Origin: Damh-18 sp036275695
GTDB taxonomy: Bacteria > Patescibacteriota > Minisyncoccia > Phycocordibacterales > UBA918
Assembly (NCBI GenBank): GCA_036275695.1
Contig: DASUDI010000014.1
Location: 1 to 20,845 of the forward strand
Direction of reading: 5' to 3'
Length of the DNA stretch: 20,845 bases
This document shows, in pieces, positions 6,021 to 14,500 of the stretch. Position numbers and translations under genes: made by a program. Below the pieces are notes generated by a model, which was not told the origin of the DNA, did no database searches, and saw only the letters and a program-made list of their open reading frames with translations. The number at the start of each line of letters is the position of its first letter. The first letter of the stretch is position 1.

Positions 6021-8006
6021 ATGGCGCGCGCGACTATCTTAGGAAACGGATCGATATTAGTTGGACTTGATCAACGTGGACAGGTGCGTGATTTCTACGC
6101 ACCTTTTGTTGGACATAGTAATCACGTGAGTGGCGCGAGTGGTAGTTATCTCCATCGCATAGGCGTGTTTGTTGATGGTGTGCTTTCATGGCTCGACGAC
6201 CTTGCATGGGACGTGAGTATGAGTGGATATTCTGAGACATTTGTTGGTGATTTTTATGCCACACATAAGACATCGGGCATTATTTTGTCGGGAACGTGCG
6301 CGGTCCACAATGAAAAAAATATTTTTTTACGCACTTTTTCTGTTGTAAGTACGCGTCAGCAAGAACGTGAGGTAAAAATATTTTTTTCGCAACAGTTTCG
6401 CATTGCCGAATCTCGCCGAGGTGACACTGGCTTTTATGATCCTCGGGTAAAGGCAATTATTCACTACAAAGGCACAGACACTTTCCTCATAACTGCACGA
6501 CACAATGGCATTGTGTTTTCAGATTATAATATTGGACTTTTTGGTATTGAAGGGAAGGAGGGCACATATGTTGATGCGTATGATGGAATTCTTGAAAAAA
6601 ATCCTATTGAGCATGGTTCAGTTGATTCTGTCATTGGTATAACGCTCAATGTAAAAGAAAACGAAGAAGAAAAAATTGAGTATTGGATTTGCTATGGTGC
6701 GACTATTGATGAGGTACATGATCTTCATGCTCAAGTACTTGATGAGACAACCGAATCACTCATCCACTCGACTCAAAATTATTGGATCGCATGGGCGCAT
6801 AAGGAAGAACGCAACCTCGCACCACTCTCAAAAGAGATTCAAAAAATGTTTACGCACTCGTTGGTTATGATGCGTGTGCATACCGATAACAGCGGTGCGG
6901 TTATAGCATCGAGTGATACCGACATGTTGCATCATGGGCGCGATACATATAGTTATGTGTGGCCACGTGATGGCGCTTTTGTGGCGCACGCTTTTGACAT
7001 GGCAGGGTATGGAGATGTCTCAAAACGTTTTTTTCAATTTATAGCAAAGCGACTAGAACGTGATGGGTACTTAATGCACAAGTATCGCTCAGATGGGACG
7101 TTGGGAAGTTCATGGCATCCGTGGCTTTGGCGTGGTGTTCCCGAATTACCTATTCAAGAGGATGAAACAGCAATTATTATTTTTATGCTGTGGCGTCACT
7201 ATGAATACACAAAGGACTTAGAGTTTATTGAGTCACTCTACAATACGTTCATTGAGCCCGCATCGCGTTTTATGTGTGAATTTATTGAGTCGGAACTTGG
7301 ACTACCTATGAGTTCCTATGATTTGTGGGAAGAAAAATTTGGTATTTCTACCTACACCGCGTCATGTGTGTATGGGGCATTGATGGCCGCGACTCGCTTT
7401 GCGGGGATGCTTGGCAAAGATGATCAGGCGCGCACGTATCTCGCCATAGCCCAGAGGATGCGTACTGCAATTCTTGAATATCTCTACGATAAGAAGACTA
7501 AAACTTTTATAAAGCAGATACGTCCTCAGGCGGAGAGCGAACCTTCACGTGACGAGGTAATCGACATCAGTAGTTTATATGGACCCATTTACTTTGGAGT
7601 TATCGATATTGATGAGGTATATGCGAAGCATATGATGCAAGCGGTACAAGCTCGTTTGTGTGTGTCTCTTGATACAGTGGGGTGTTTGCGATATGAGGGT
7701 GATAACTACTTTAAATTGTATGAAACGGGGGTGTCAAATCCGTGGTTTATCACAACACTTTTTTTAGCACAGTGTCACATTATGCGTGCGCGCAAGATTT
7801 CTGATCTGAAGGTACCAGAATCGACACTTGAATGGGTAGCGCGTCACAGCACCAAAGAGGGTATGCTCCCCGAACAAATCAATCCCCAGAATAGTGAGCC
7901 ACTGTCAGCAACGCCTTTGGTATGGAGTCATGCGTGCTTTGTTGAGACAGTTTCGCTCTACATTGAGAAATATCACGAGCTCTCCTTGCTTGCGGGCAAA
8001 AGTTAA
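6021..8006 (+). CDS. GH15 family glucoamylase-type glycoside hydrolase
   Basis: A 661-residue protein with the prokaryotic GH15 layout: an N-terminal beta-sandwich (about 1-260) and a C-terminal (alpha/alpha)6 barrel. Barrel motifs are YVWPRDGAFVAHAFD (312-326), the general acid within DLWEE (434-438, Glu437 or Glu438) and the catalytic base Glu618 in LPEQ. It would release glucose from the ends of alpha-glucans or act on trehalose-like sugars, since GH15 includes archaeal and mycobacterial trehalases. No signal peptide, so it acts in the cytoplasm on stored or imported glucan. The start at 6021 has TAAGGTG upstream inside the end of the preceding gene. It closes the operon; no terminator hairpin follows before the cold-shock promoter. 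Confidence 0.94.
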   Translation: MARATILGNGSILVGLDQRGQVRDFYAPFVGHSNHVSGASGSYLHRIGVFVDGVLSWLDDLAWDVSMSGYSETFVGDFYATHKTSGIILSGTCAVHNEKNIFLRTFSVVSTRQQEREVKIFFSQQFRIAESRRGDTGFYDPRVKAIIHYKGTDTFLITARHNGIVFSDYNIGLFGIEGKEGTYVDAYDGILEKNPIEHGSVDSVIGITLNVKENEEEKIEYWICYGATIDEVHDLHAQVLDETTESLIHSTQNYWIAWAHKEERNLAPLSKEIQKMFTHSLVMMRVHTDNSGAVIASSDTDMLHHGRDTYSYVWPRDGAFVAHAFDMAGYGDVSKRFFQFIAKRLERDGYLMHKYRSDGTLGSSWHPWLWRGVPELPIQEDETAIIIFMLWRHYEYTKDLEFIESLYNTFIEPASRFMCEFIESELGLPMSSYDLWEEKFGISTYTASCVYGALMAATRFAGMLGKDDQARTYLAIAQRMRTAILEYLYDKKTKTFIKQIRPQAESEPSRDEVIDISSLYGPIYFGVIDIDEVYAKHMMQAVQARLCVSLDTVGCLRYEGDNYFKLYETGVSNPWFITTLFLAQCHIMRARKISDLKVPESTLEWVARHSTKEGMLPEQINPQNSEPLSATPLVWSHACFVETVSLYIEKYHELSLLAGKS

Positions 8007-8070
8007 TGGCGTGGATGTTTTGAACAAAAAAGATTTTCTATCAGGTCCTTTGTAGAGGCACGATGTGGTA

Positions 8071-8098
8071 TCGACAAAATTTTAAGTTTTGCTATAAT
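8071..8098 (+). promoter_or_regulatory. Sigma70-type promoter of the cold-shock gene
   Basis: TCGACA (8071-8076, five of six to TTGACA) and a perfect TATAAT (8093-8098) are 16 bases apart. The start near 8105 gives a leader of about 72 bases before the ATG at 8177; such leaders in csp genes are often structured, but no strong stem is obvious here. Confidence 0.8.
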
Positions 8099-8176
8099 AG
8101 GGGCAACAAAACAGGGCCTCACATAGTCGGATGAGTTGCGCAGAGTTTTGATTATTCAATAAGCACAGAAGATTCA

Positions 8177-8377
8177 ATGAAGGGAAAGATTGCTCGTGTC
8201 ACAGACCGAGGATTTGGATTCATCACTCCTGATTCAGGAGAAAAGGATCTTTTCTTCCACGCTCGTTCACTTATGGACGGTCTTATGTTCGATTCACTCA
8301 AAGAGGGTGAAGAAGTAACATTCGAAATTGAGCAGGGAGACAAGGGACCATCTGCGGTGAATGTAGCACGCGCATAA
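8177..8377 (+). CDS. Cold-shock protein, CspA family
   Basis: A 66-residue single-domain OB-fold protein, the usual length of the family. RNP1 is RGFGFI (about 11-16) and RNP2 is DLFFHA (about 24-29); these aromatic residues stack on single-stranded RNA or DNA. It would act as an RNA chaperone in the cytoplasm. It begins MKGKIARVTDRG rather than the commoner MxxGTVKWFN, so the Lys-Trp-Phe part of the first strand is altered, as in several CPR and actinobacterial members. It has its own promoter and a strong terminator, so it is a single-gene unit. The ribosome binding site is weak (AGAAG). Confidence 0.95.
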   Translation: MKGKIARVTDRGFGFITPDSGEKDLFFHARSLMDGLMFDSLKEGEEVTFEIEQGDKGPSAVNVARA

Positions 8378-8385
8378 GTGCGTAG

Positions 8386-8424
8386 CACAAAAAAGCCGTC
8401 GCGTACGCGACGGCTTTTTTTGTG
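8386..8424 (+). terminator. Intrinsic terminator after the cold-shock gene
   Basis: AGCCGTCGCG and CGCGACGGCT pair around the two bases at 8404-8405, flanked by an A-run on the left and seven T on the right. The stem continues through the A/T runs to CAC/GTG with one bulge. It starts nine bases after the stop codon. Confidence 0.93.
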
Positions 8425-8490
8425 TACAACTCGCAAAAATATGATTTTTAGTATGCTTTAATATACGAAGTTATTTGCGATTATTGAGGT

Positions 8491-9060
8491 ATGCAACGAG
8501 AAAGTTTTTTAGCAGAAATGATGAATTATCTAGTCTCAGGATATGTGTATTTTGTCGCATTTCTCCTCGTGTTGTACATGGTCACCTCACTTGTGACGGG
8601 GCTCCTTGGTGTTGCTACGGGAATACTTGATATCTCAAATACTACGCGCGGTATACTTGCATCTCCTGAGCGCACGGAGCTTGAATTGAAACTGCTCCAT
8701 ACGATTACGTTTACCTTTGTACTCGTAAAAGCATACAAGATACTTATTTCATTTGCGCAGACGCGTCACATGAACATCAAATTCATGATTGAGATTGCTA
8801 TCATCGCGCCAACGATTGAGATTATTTTTAATATCAAGCAACACTCTATGGAAATAAATATCCTTTTGGCTATTTTTGCATTTCTAAATCTCTGCATTTA
8901 CGTAATTTTTTATAAAACAATTAAACACATTAGCGAAGATTATGAGGAACATTGTAAACCGAGAGAACGTGTTACCGCCCCTATTGAATCAAGTCTTCCC
9001 TCGCGCAGGAATACTACACCAAAAACGTCCACTAAAAAGGCAGTCCGAGTGAAGTCGTAA
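8491..9060 (+). CDS. Small integral membrane protein, possibly PsiE-like
   Basis: A 189-residue protein with about four membrane helices: around residues 12-42, 70-87, 98-116 and 122-142. A basic, Ser/Thr/Pro-rich cytoplasmic tail follows (about 145-189). The third helix, FMIEIAIIAPTIEIIF, resembles the phosphate-starvation-inducible PsiE family, but the match is loose and its conserved Arg is replaced. GAGGT abuts the ATG at 8491, so initiation may instead use Met10 or Met11 (8518, 8521). The last 29 bases overlap the end of the convergent pseudouridine synthase gene, and no terminator separates the two. Transport or sensing roles cannot be assigned. Confidence 0.75.
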   Translation: MQRESFLAEMMNYLVSGYVYFVAFLLVLYMVTSLVTGLLGVATGILDISNTTRGILASPERTELELKLLHTITFTFVLVKAYKILISFAQTRHMNIKFMIEIAIIAPTIEIIFNIKQHSMEINILLAIFAFLNLCIYVIFYKTIKHISEDYEEHCKPRERVTAPIESSLPSRRNTTPKTSTKKAVRVKS

Positions 9061-9754
9061 ATGCTTTAATTTCCTTTTGCTTTAATTCGTAAAATCCTCC
9101 AGGTTTGAGGCGTCTGAGTGAGAGTGTGTGCATTTCTGTGCGCTTAAGTGCAACTACCTGGTATCCAAAATGCGCACACATCCTTCGTATCTGATGCTTC
9201 TTTCCTTCGGTGAGTGTGATGGAGAACGTAACGTCATCGTGAAGTCTCTTTTCCGTGTGCGCTGGTTTGGTGCGGTATCCCTCAATATTCACACCACGAG
9301 AAAGCGCATTGAGAAAAGTCTGGGTAACGCGCTTGTCTACCACGACTTCATACGTGCGTTCGTGGCCATGTTCAGGGCTCAGTATGCGCTCAGTTATACG
9401 CCCGTCATCGGTGAGTAGTATCAAGCCTTCTGACTCTTTATCAAGCCGTCCAATGGGAAAAAGACCTGTAATACCGTGGTCACGCTTGATTAGTGTTTCA
9501 ATATCGGTTTCTTTTTCACTTGGAGAGTGTGTGACAACACCTCGTGGTTTGTAGTAGAGAATATAACGGTATGTTTTCTTTGAGAAATCCTTTATTTCAA
9601 CCGTGTCAGACTCAGTAACTTTTTGTCCAAGTTGCGCGCGTGCACCATTAATAAAGACGCGACCTTCGTCAATGAGGGTGTCAGCACTGCGACGTGTGGC
9701 ATAGCCGGCGCGTGCGAGATACTTATTTAAACGCATTGGGAACTCAGATTTCAT
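9032..9754 (-). CDS. rRNA pseudouridine synthase, RsuA/RluB/RluE/RluF family
   Basis: A 240-residue RNA-modifying enzyme. An N-terminal S4 RNA-binding domain (MRLNKYLARAGYATRR, residues 7-55) is followed by the catalytic domain with KPRGVVTHS and the active-site motif GRLDKESEGLILLT, where Asp105 is the catalytic nucleophile. EGKKHQIRRM near the C-terminal end is also a family signature. It converts one uridine in 16S or 23S rRNA to pseudouridine; the exact site cannot be told. The family usually starts at MRLNKYL, so Met7 (9736) is a real alternative to the ATG at 9754; neither has a clear Shine-Dalgarno site. It lies ten bases after an exported-protein gene on the same strand and overlaps the membrane-protein gene tail to tail. 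Confidence 0.94.
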   Translation of the reverse strand: MKSEFPMRLNKYLARAGYATRRSADTLIDEGRVFINGARAQLGQKVTESDTVEIKDFSKKTYRYILYYKPRGVVTHSPSEKETDIETLIKRDHGITGLFPIGRLDKESEGLILLTDDGRITERILSPEHGHERTYEVVVDKRVTQTFLNALSRGVNIEGYRTKPAHTEKRLHDDVTFSITLTEGKKHQIRRMCAHFGYQVVALKRTEMHTLSLRRLKPGGFYELKQKEIKAFTTSLGLPF

Positions 9755-9764
9755 GATTAAGGTA

Positions 9765-10283
9765 TTAGAGTTCTGTTGCTGGGGTTTTATAATATATAAG
9801 TTCTGAAGGATTTAGTTGCAGTTTTTGAGTTTCATCAAACTGAAAGGGAAGGTGTGTAACCTGCAAATTATACGCATCACGCTGTGGCGTATCTGGGGTA
9901 AAAAATACGGCAAGCAGCATTTTTTGCGCGGTACCTTTTTGTATGTGATACATGCCGTCACGACCAAGTGTCGCGTTACTGAGTATGATTGCTTGCGTTT
10001 TTCCATGTACTACGTCGCCGTGTGTGTCGCGTATCTCGTATCCGAGCACGGTGTCGTCTTTTATCGACGATGTTGTTGCCTGCACGGGCATGGTAATATC
10101 ATATTTCTTGGTACCAAACGCGTACTCTATGAGAAAGAGTCCTGTGTGCGAATTAAGTGAGATCGCCTTTTGATTGGTAGTAAAGTACGCGTGCGTGTTT
10201 GTTGGTAAAAGCAAAAACATGCCTGCAAAAATCACAATCATGAGCGTTACGTATGTATGTATCATAGTGTGTGTGTGCTTCAT
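9765..10283 (-). CDS. Exported protein of unknown function
   Basis: A 172-residue protein with an N-terminal hydrophobic segment (MIHTYVTLMIVIFAGMFLLL, residues 7-26) and a likely signal-peptidase site near THA-YF (about residue 32). The mature part is beta-rich, without cysteine, and holds repeated short hydrophobic strands such as GLFLIEYAFG and KMLLAVFFTP, suggesting an extracytoplasmic beta-sandwich. No family is recognised. It is ten bases upstream of the pseudouridine synthase gene and probably shares its mRNA. TATACT ends exactly six bases before the ATG, so its transcript may be leaderless. Confidence 0.75.
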   Translation of the reverse strand: MKHTHTMIHTYVTLMIVIFAGMFLLLPTNTHAYFTTNQKAISLNSHTGLFLIEYAFGTKKYDITMPVQATTSSIKDDTVLGYEIRDTHGDVVHGKTQAIILSNATLGRDGMYHIQKGTAQKMLLAVFFTPDTPQRDAYNLQVTHLPFQFDETQKLQLNPSELIYYKTPATEL

Positions 10284-10289
10284 GTTGCA

Positions 10290-10295
10290 AGTATA
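10290..10295 (-). promoter_or_regulatory. Candidate -10 box six bases from ATG (leaderless)
   Basis: On the minus strand TATACT (10295-10290) is followed by six bases and then the ATG at 10283, so transcription would start at the A of the ATG. No clear -35 is seen. The region between the upstream terminator and this gene is only about 28 bases, leaving little room for any other promoter. Confidence 0.5.
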
Positions 10296-10311
10296 GCGCA
10301 GTATAAGGAAA

Positions 10312-10360
10312 ATTGCACTAAAAAACCGCGTAAATTACTACGCGGTTTTTTTAGTGCAAT
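10312..10360 (-). terminator. Intrinsic terminator after the peptidoglycan-binding gene
   Basis: The arms 10312-10332 and 10339-10360 pair as ATTGCACT, an A/T run, and CCGCGTA with TACGCGG, with one unpaired base in the A/T run. On the minus strand the hairpin begins nine bases after the stop at 10369. The symmetric A and T runs could let it work both ways, but only minus-strand genes flank it. Confidence 0.88.
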
Positions 10361-10368
10361 GGTGTTAA

Positions 10369-11166
10369 TTAGACATCAAGTGCGTCCTCGAGCTCTGACT
10401 TAATTTTTTCAGCAAGGTCTTCATCAAGATCCTCAGCGGTGTCGCCATCATTGATAGCATCTGCCACCGCGTCGAGTACGTCATCAAGGTCAGTTGAAGA
10501 AACCTCCACATCATAGTCATCACCGTCAAAGGTGAATGAAACGGTTACATCTTCATCTTCTACCTCAACCTCTACCTCGAAATCTTCATCTTCATCTTCA
10601 TCCTCATCCTCATCCTCATCCTCATCCTCTGTATCCTTCATCTTCTTGCAGAAAGGACCTTTGCCACGATGTTCGCTGTCACATCCATCATCTTTCAGGC
10701 GCTCCTCAAACTTCTTTCGAATGCCTGGAGCATGAAGAAGTCCTGGAGGAACTTTACCTTCTCCAAAGCGTGCTTCGAGAAGTGTCTCGAGTGCTTTTTG
10801 TGTTTCGTCAGTAATAGTTCCAGTTACTTCGAGATCAAATTTGCTCTGGAAGCGTTTAAGTGCTTCACGAGTGAGTGGTCCGTAGTAGCCTGAAATGATA
10901 CCTTGTGGGTAAATAGTTGGGTCAGAAGCGAGAATCTCTTGGATTTTCTTAACATCTTCATCAGTTGTTCCTTCGGTTATATTTGCTTTAAGAAGTGTGC
11001 GAACCTCACCTTGAAGTTGCGCAAGTTGTTCTTGAAGGCTTTTGAGTTGCGCGAGGAGTGTCGCTATTTGCTCCGCGACTGTTTGCGACTCGGCTTTTGC
11101 GTTTGGTACTGCTACCACCGCTACGAGCGCGAGTGACGCAAGACCGCCAACAATAAATTTCTTCAT
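10369..11166 (-). CDS. Exported peptidoglycan-binding-domain protein with acidic Glu-Asp tract
   Basis: A 265-residue protein from the ATG at 11166, chosen because MKKFIVGGLASLALVAVVAVPNAKA is an ideal signal peptide; the open frame extends back to 11226 but the added residues fit no signal sequence. After cleavage comes a coiled coil (TVAEQIATLLAQLKSLQEQL and on), then a PG_binding_1 fold (DVKKIQEILASD ... GYYGPLTREALKRFQ ... VTGTITDETQKALE). A Cys-containing loop (DGCDSEHRGKGPFCKK) leads into alternating Glu/Asp, an EVEVEVE stretch and a final acidic domain. It would sit at the cell wall through the peptidoglycan-binding fold; the acidic tail may bind Ca2+ or repel neighbours, an inference. 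This architecture is frequent in CPR genomes. Confidence 0.9.
   Translation of the reverse strand: MKKFIVGGLASLALVAVVAVPNAKAESQTVAEQIATLLAQLKSLQEQLAQLQGEVRTLLKANITEGTTDEDVKKIQEILASDPTIYPQGIISGYYGPLTREALKRFQSKFDLEVTGTITDETQKALETLLEARFGEGKVPPGLLHAPGIRKKFEERLKDDGCDSEHRGKGPFCKKMKDTEDEDEDEDEDEDEDEDFEVEVEVEDEDVTVSFTFDGDDYDVEVSSTDLDDVLDAVADAINDGDTAEDLDEDLAEKIKSELEDALDV
10584..10629 (-). repeat. Hexanucleotide tandem repeat encoding (Glu-Asp)n
   Basis: Seven consecutive six-base units (three CTTCAT, four CCTCAT on the plus strand) plus a partial unit encode alternating Asp and Glu. Unit identity is high, so copy number could vary between strains by slippage without breaking the frame. Confidence 0.85.
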
Positions 11167-11190
11167 AATATTATTTATAGTTATTTTGTA

Positions 11191-11196
11191 ATTATA
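11191..11196 (-). promoter_or_regulatory. Candidate -10 box of the peptidoglycan-binding gene
   Basis: A perfect TATAAT on the minus strand (11196-11191) predicts a start near 11184 and a leader of about 18 bases to the ATG at 11166. The best -35, TTGGTG (11217-11212), has a short 15-base spacer. A TATAAA closer to the ATG is an alternative. Confidence 0.42.
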
Positions 11197-11402
11197 CTTA
11201 CAATAAATACACACCAATAAAAGCATCCAATGAAACGGCTGCTTCTATATAGTATATACGATTATGGACGTGAAGTATTACAGAAACCTGTGGAGTGACA
11301 TAAATGTGTGAAGTTGGCAAGATACCCTAGGTGTTTTTAACCACTTCCATGATCGCGTGTTACGATAGAATTTTATCAAGTACTGCACATATCGAGAGTT
11401 TG

Positions 11403-11411
11403 TGGTATAGT
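11403..11411 (+). promoter_or_regulatory. Candidate extended -10 promoter of the giant surface-protein gene
   Basis: TGGTATAGT has the TG-n-TATAGT form, with no good -35. If used, the leader would be about 170 bases and would include the inverted repeat at 11483-11508. A second TATAGT at 11529-11534 would give a leader of about 50 bases. Confidence 0.35.
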
Positions 11412-11482
11412 TAAAAACAGTATGAGTTCTCCATGAGAGTCTCTCCATTGCGTCTTGGTGTGGTGGCGGTCACGGCGTGACA

Positions 11483-11508
11483 CATTACGATTGAAGTATA
11501 TCGTAATG
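11483..11508 (+). promoter_or_regulatory. Inverted repeat in the leader of the giant surface-protein gene
   Basis: CATTACGAT (11483-11491) and its exact reverse complement ATCGTAATG (11500-11508) are separated by eight bases. It could be an operator for a dimeric repressor or an RNA stem in the leader. It is not followed by a T-run. Confidence 0.5.
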
Positions 11509-11590
11509 CTTCCATACTCCGTATGTATTATAGTGAGTGATGGTTTGAGGTTTTTCAGTCATTATTTGGGGGTAATTTAACTATATTATT

Positions 11591-14500
11591 ATGAATATCA
11601 AGAACATTTCTGTTGGCGTTGCACAGAAACTATGCTCAACCATCACCGTTATTACTATGGTGCTTTCGTCGTTTGCGTTTGTCCCGTATGCGAGTGCGAA
11701 TAATGGAAACGGAGGAGGGGGAAATAACCCAGAAAGCGGAGGTGGTTCTGGAAGCCCAAATCCTTCAGCAAACCTTGATCAGGCGGCTAATGGTGGTAAT
11801 GTTGGACAGAATCCTATTAGCCCCGTAATGTGGGTAAATGGAGATGTGAATGAAACGAAAGGGCATTACCAAGAAGGTCAGTCTATGCCATATCGTGTTG
11901 TCCTTGATGGTCTTACCCCTAACGCTCTCAATACCCTAGTGATTGAGCTTGATGTATTAAAATCAAATGGACAGAAAAAGAAATTTGCTATTGACTATAT
12001 TACATCAAATAATCGCATCAGTGAGACTGTGGATCCGTGCGTTGGTGTGACCGGGTGTACAGGTAGCCCATCCGAAACGTATCTGATTCCAGCACCAAAC
12101 TACACAGGCTCTGTCAATGGATATGGCGCTCAGGATGTGCTCGATAGTTTCAATACGCTTGTCGCGCTAGAAGGACCACAGTATATGAAGATATGGAATG
12201 GTGATATCACTAATGTTGCTTATACCACAAGTCCGAATCTTTCAAATGTTGATTCAGCGCAGGTGACTATTACGTTTACAGCAACATCGCCAAATGCGGT
12301 CATTTCATGGGGAGGGCACATATCTGAAAGTAGGGATTACCCCGGAGAGTCCGCGGTTACCATCAGTGGGTCTCCATACCATACACGCCTCATAAGTTTT
12401 AATGGAAGTGGCGGGAATCAAGATCGAGCACTAAGTGCGGGCGCGGTTGAGTATCCCGGAAATCTTATCGTCATCAAGAATGTTGTGGGCGGTACCAAGA
12501 CCGCGTCTGATTTCAATATTACGGTAAACGCGAGTACTACAGTTTCAGACCCAACGTTTCCCGGAGATGAAAACGGTACCATTGTAGATATTGAAGTGCC
12601 TAATAATACTGAGGTGCCCTACGCAGTTTCAGAGGCCATCGACCCTGATTACACACCCACATACTCTGAGGCGTGCCATGGCACTATCACATCTCTTGAG
12701 CAAAAGGTGTGTACCGTCACCAATACCTACAACCCAGCGCCGAAACTTACTTTGGTGAAGGATGTGAAAAATGATAATGGTGGCGTTGCAAAAGTGACTG
12801 ACTGGACATTGAGTGCCGTTGGGGCAGCGATGACCATATCCGGAACTTCTGGTGCTTCTGCGGTAACGAGTGCGTCAGTACCTGCGGGAACCTACACGCT
12901 CTCGGAATCGGGTGGTCCAAATGGCTATGCTCCAAGTGCATGGGTATGTACCGGTAAGACCGTTCAGAATAATAATGAAGTCACGCTCGCAAAAGGTGAC
13001 AATGTCACCTGTACCATCACTAATGATGATATTGCGCCAAAACTTACCCTTATTAAGAAGGTTGATAACGATGATGGTGGAACTGCGGTAGCAACTGACT
13101 GGACCGTGAAGGCAGACGGTAGTGTTACCGATCTTTCTGGTGCTGGTACAGTGTCGGGTACGGTGAACGCGGGAACCTACACGCTCTCGGAATCGGGTGG
13201 ACCGGTAACAGACTCAAATCGGTATGTACCGAGCGCGTGGGAGTGTACAGGAACGGGACTTGTGGGCGATCAACTTGTGCTTGGTAGTGGAGATGATGTG
13301 ACCTGTACCATCACGAATACCTATGTGCCACCGAAAAAGGCCTCTATTACCATATTCAAGACCATTGACGATGTCTTTAACGGAGGTACTACTCCCGCAA
13401 GTTTTACGTATTACGTAACGTCAGCGACGAATGTAAAAACAAAAGTAGAACACAACACACCCACTTCATTTGACGCGGGGACATATACAGTTTCAGAGGA
13501 TTTGGGCGTATATACAAATGGCTACACACAAAGTACGTGGGGTGGCGATTGTGTTGGGGGTACGGTAACTGTTGGTGAGGGGGAAAGTGCAACGTGTACC
13601 ATCACCAATACCGCTATCGCGCCACAGATTACTATTATTAAAAGGGTGGAAAATGGCACCTCAAAGACTCCTAAGCAGGCATCAGATTTTCAAATCACGC
13701 TTACCGCTCAGGATATAAATGGCAATGAAGCGGATGATGTGAAAACATTTGCAGGAAGTGAGGCTGGTACTCAGGCTACATTTGATGCGGGGACGTATGA
13801 AGTTGCTGAAAGTAATCCGGGTAATTATACCGTAAAATACAGTGAGGGATGTAAAGGAACGGCAACACTTGGTCAAAAGATAACGTGTACCGTTACCAAT
13901 ACCTACATTGAGCCGACTAAGGCATGGGTAACTTTTGAGAAAGTTATGGATTCTAAGTATGGCGGGAAGGCAGAGTCCACCGACTTTACCTTTGAGGTGT
14001 CGAATGGAACCACAGTCACCCCGGTGACGCCAGGTGAGACTATTGGACTAGTGGGAGGTACCTATACCATTACAGAGAAGGGTCCAAAGGGCTATGAGGC
14101 GACCTACTCTGAATTTTGTGCAGGTGGAGATTTTGATATCACACCAAATAATTATGGTAAATCATATACGTGTACGGTAATCAACCATGACATTCAGCCA
14201 AAACTTACCGTTATCAAAAAGGTCATCAACAATGACTCGATGGAGAATGATGTGGTGCTTAACGCAAGTGATTTCACCCTCACCGTAACAGGTGCTAACG
14301 TAAGTGACGATGCGTTTGTGGGAGATGAGAAGGGTGTTGAGGTTACCCTTGATGTGGGAGAATTTTTGGTTGAAGAAAAGGATTCAAAGAATTACGATGT
14401 TTCGTATAGTGCTGATTGTCAAGGGATAGTCGAAGTTGGTGATCATAAAACATGTACCGTTACCAACGATGACATTCCCGCATCCGAGGCACGCATTACG

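Larger units (their letters stand above)
11167..11590. other. Divergent intergenic region upstream of two surface-protein genes
   Basis: About 420 bases without a gene separate the divergent peptidoglycan-binding and giant surface-protein genes. On the minus side is a TATAAT at 11196-11191 with a TTGGTG 15 bases upstream. On the plus side are an extended -10 (11403-11411), a TATAGT (11529-11534), a short repeat GTCAC-GGC-GTGAC (11469-11481) and a nine-base inverted repeat (11483-11508). A G-run (11568-11572) is the only ribosome-binding-site candidate for the giant gene. No RNA gene is recognised. Confidence 0.7.

Noticed and set aside
9128..9554. Plus-strand open frames opposite the pseudouridine synthase
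   Set aside because: They mirror a well-conserved enzyme with catalytic motifs on the minus strand; no start signals and unnatural composition.
10584..10629. CRISPR-like short tandem repeat
   Set aside because: The six-base units are contiguous with no spacers and encode Glu-Asp in frame.
10532..10814. Plus-strand Ser-rich or His-Pro-rich open frames
   Set aside because: They are antisense readings of the Glu-Asp hexamer repeat in the peptidoglycan-binding gene.
11167..11226. Upstream ATG at 11226 for the peptidoglycan-binding gene
   Set aside because: It would add 20 residues before an ideal signal peptide and would include the likely promoter.
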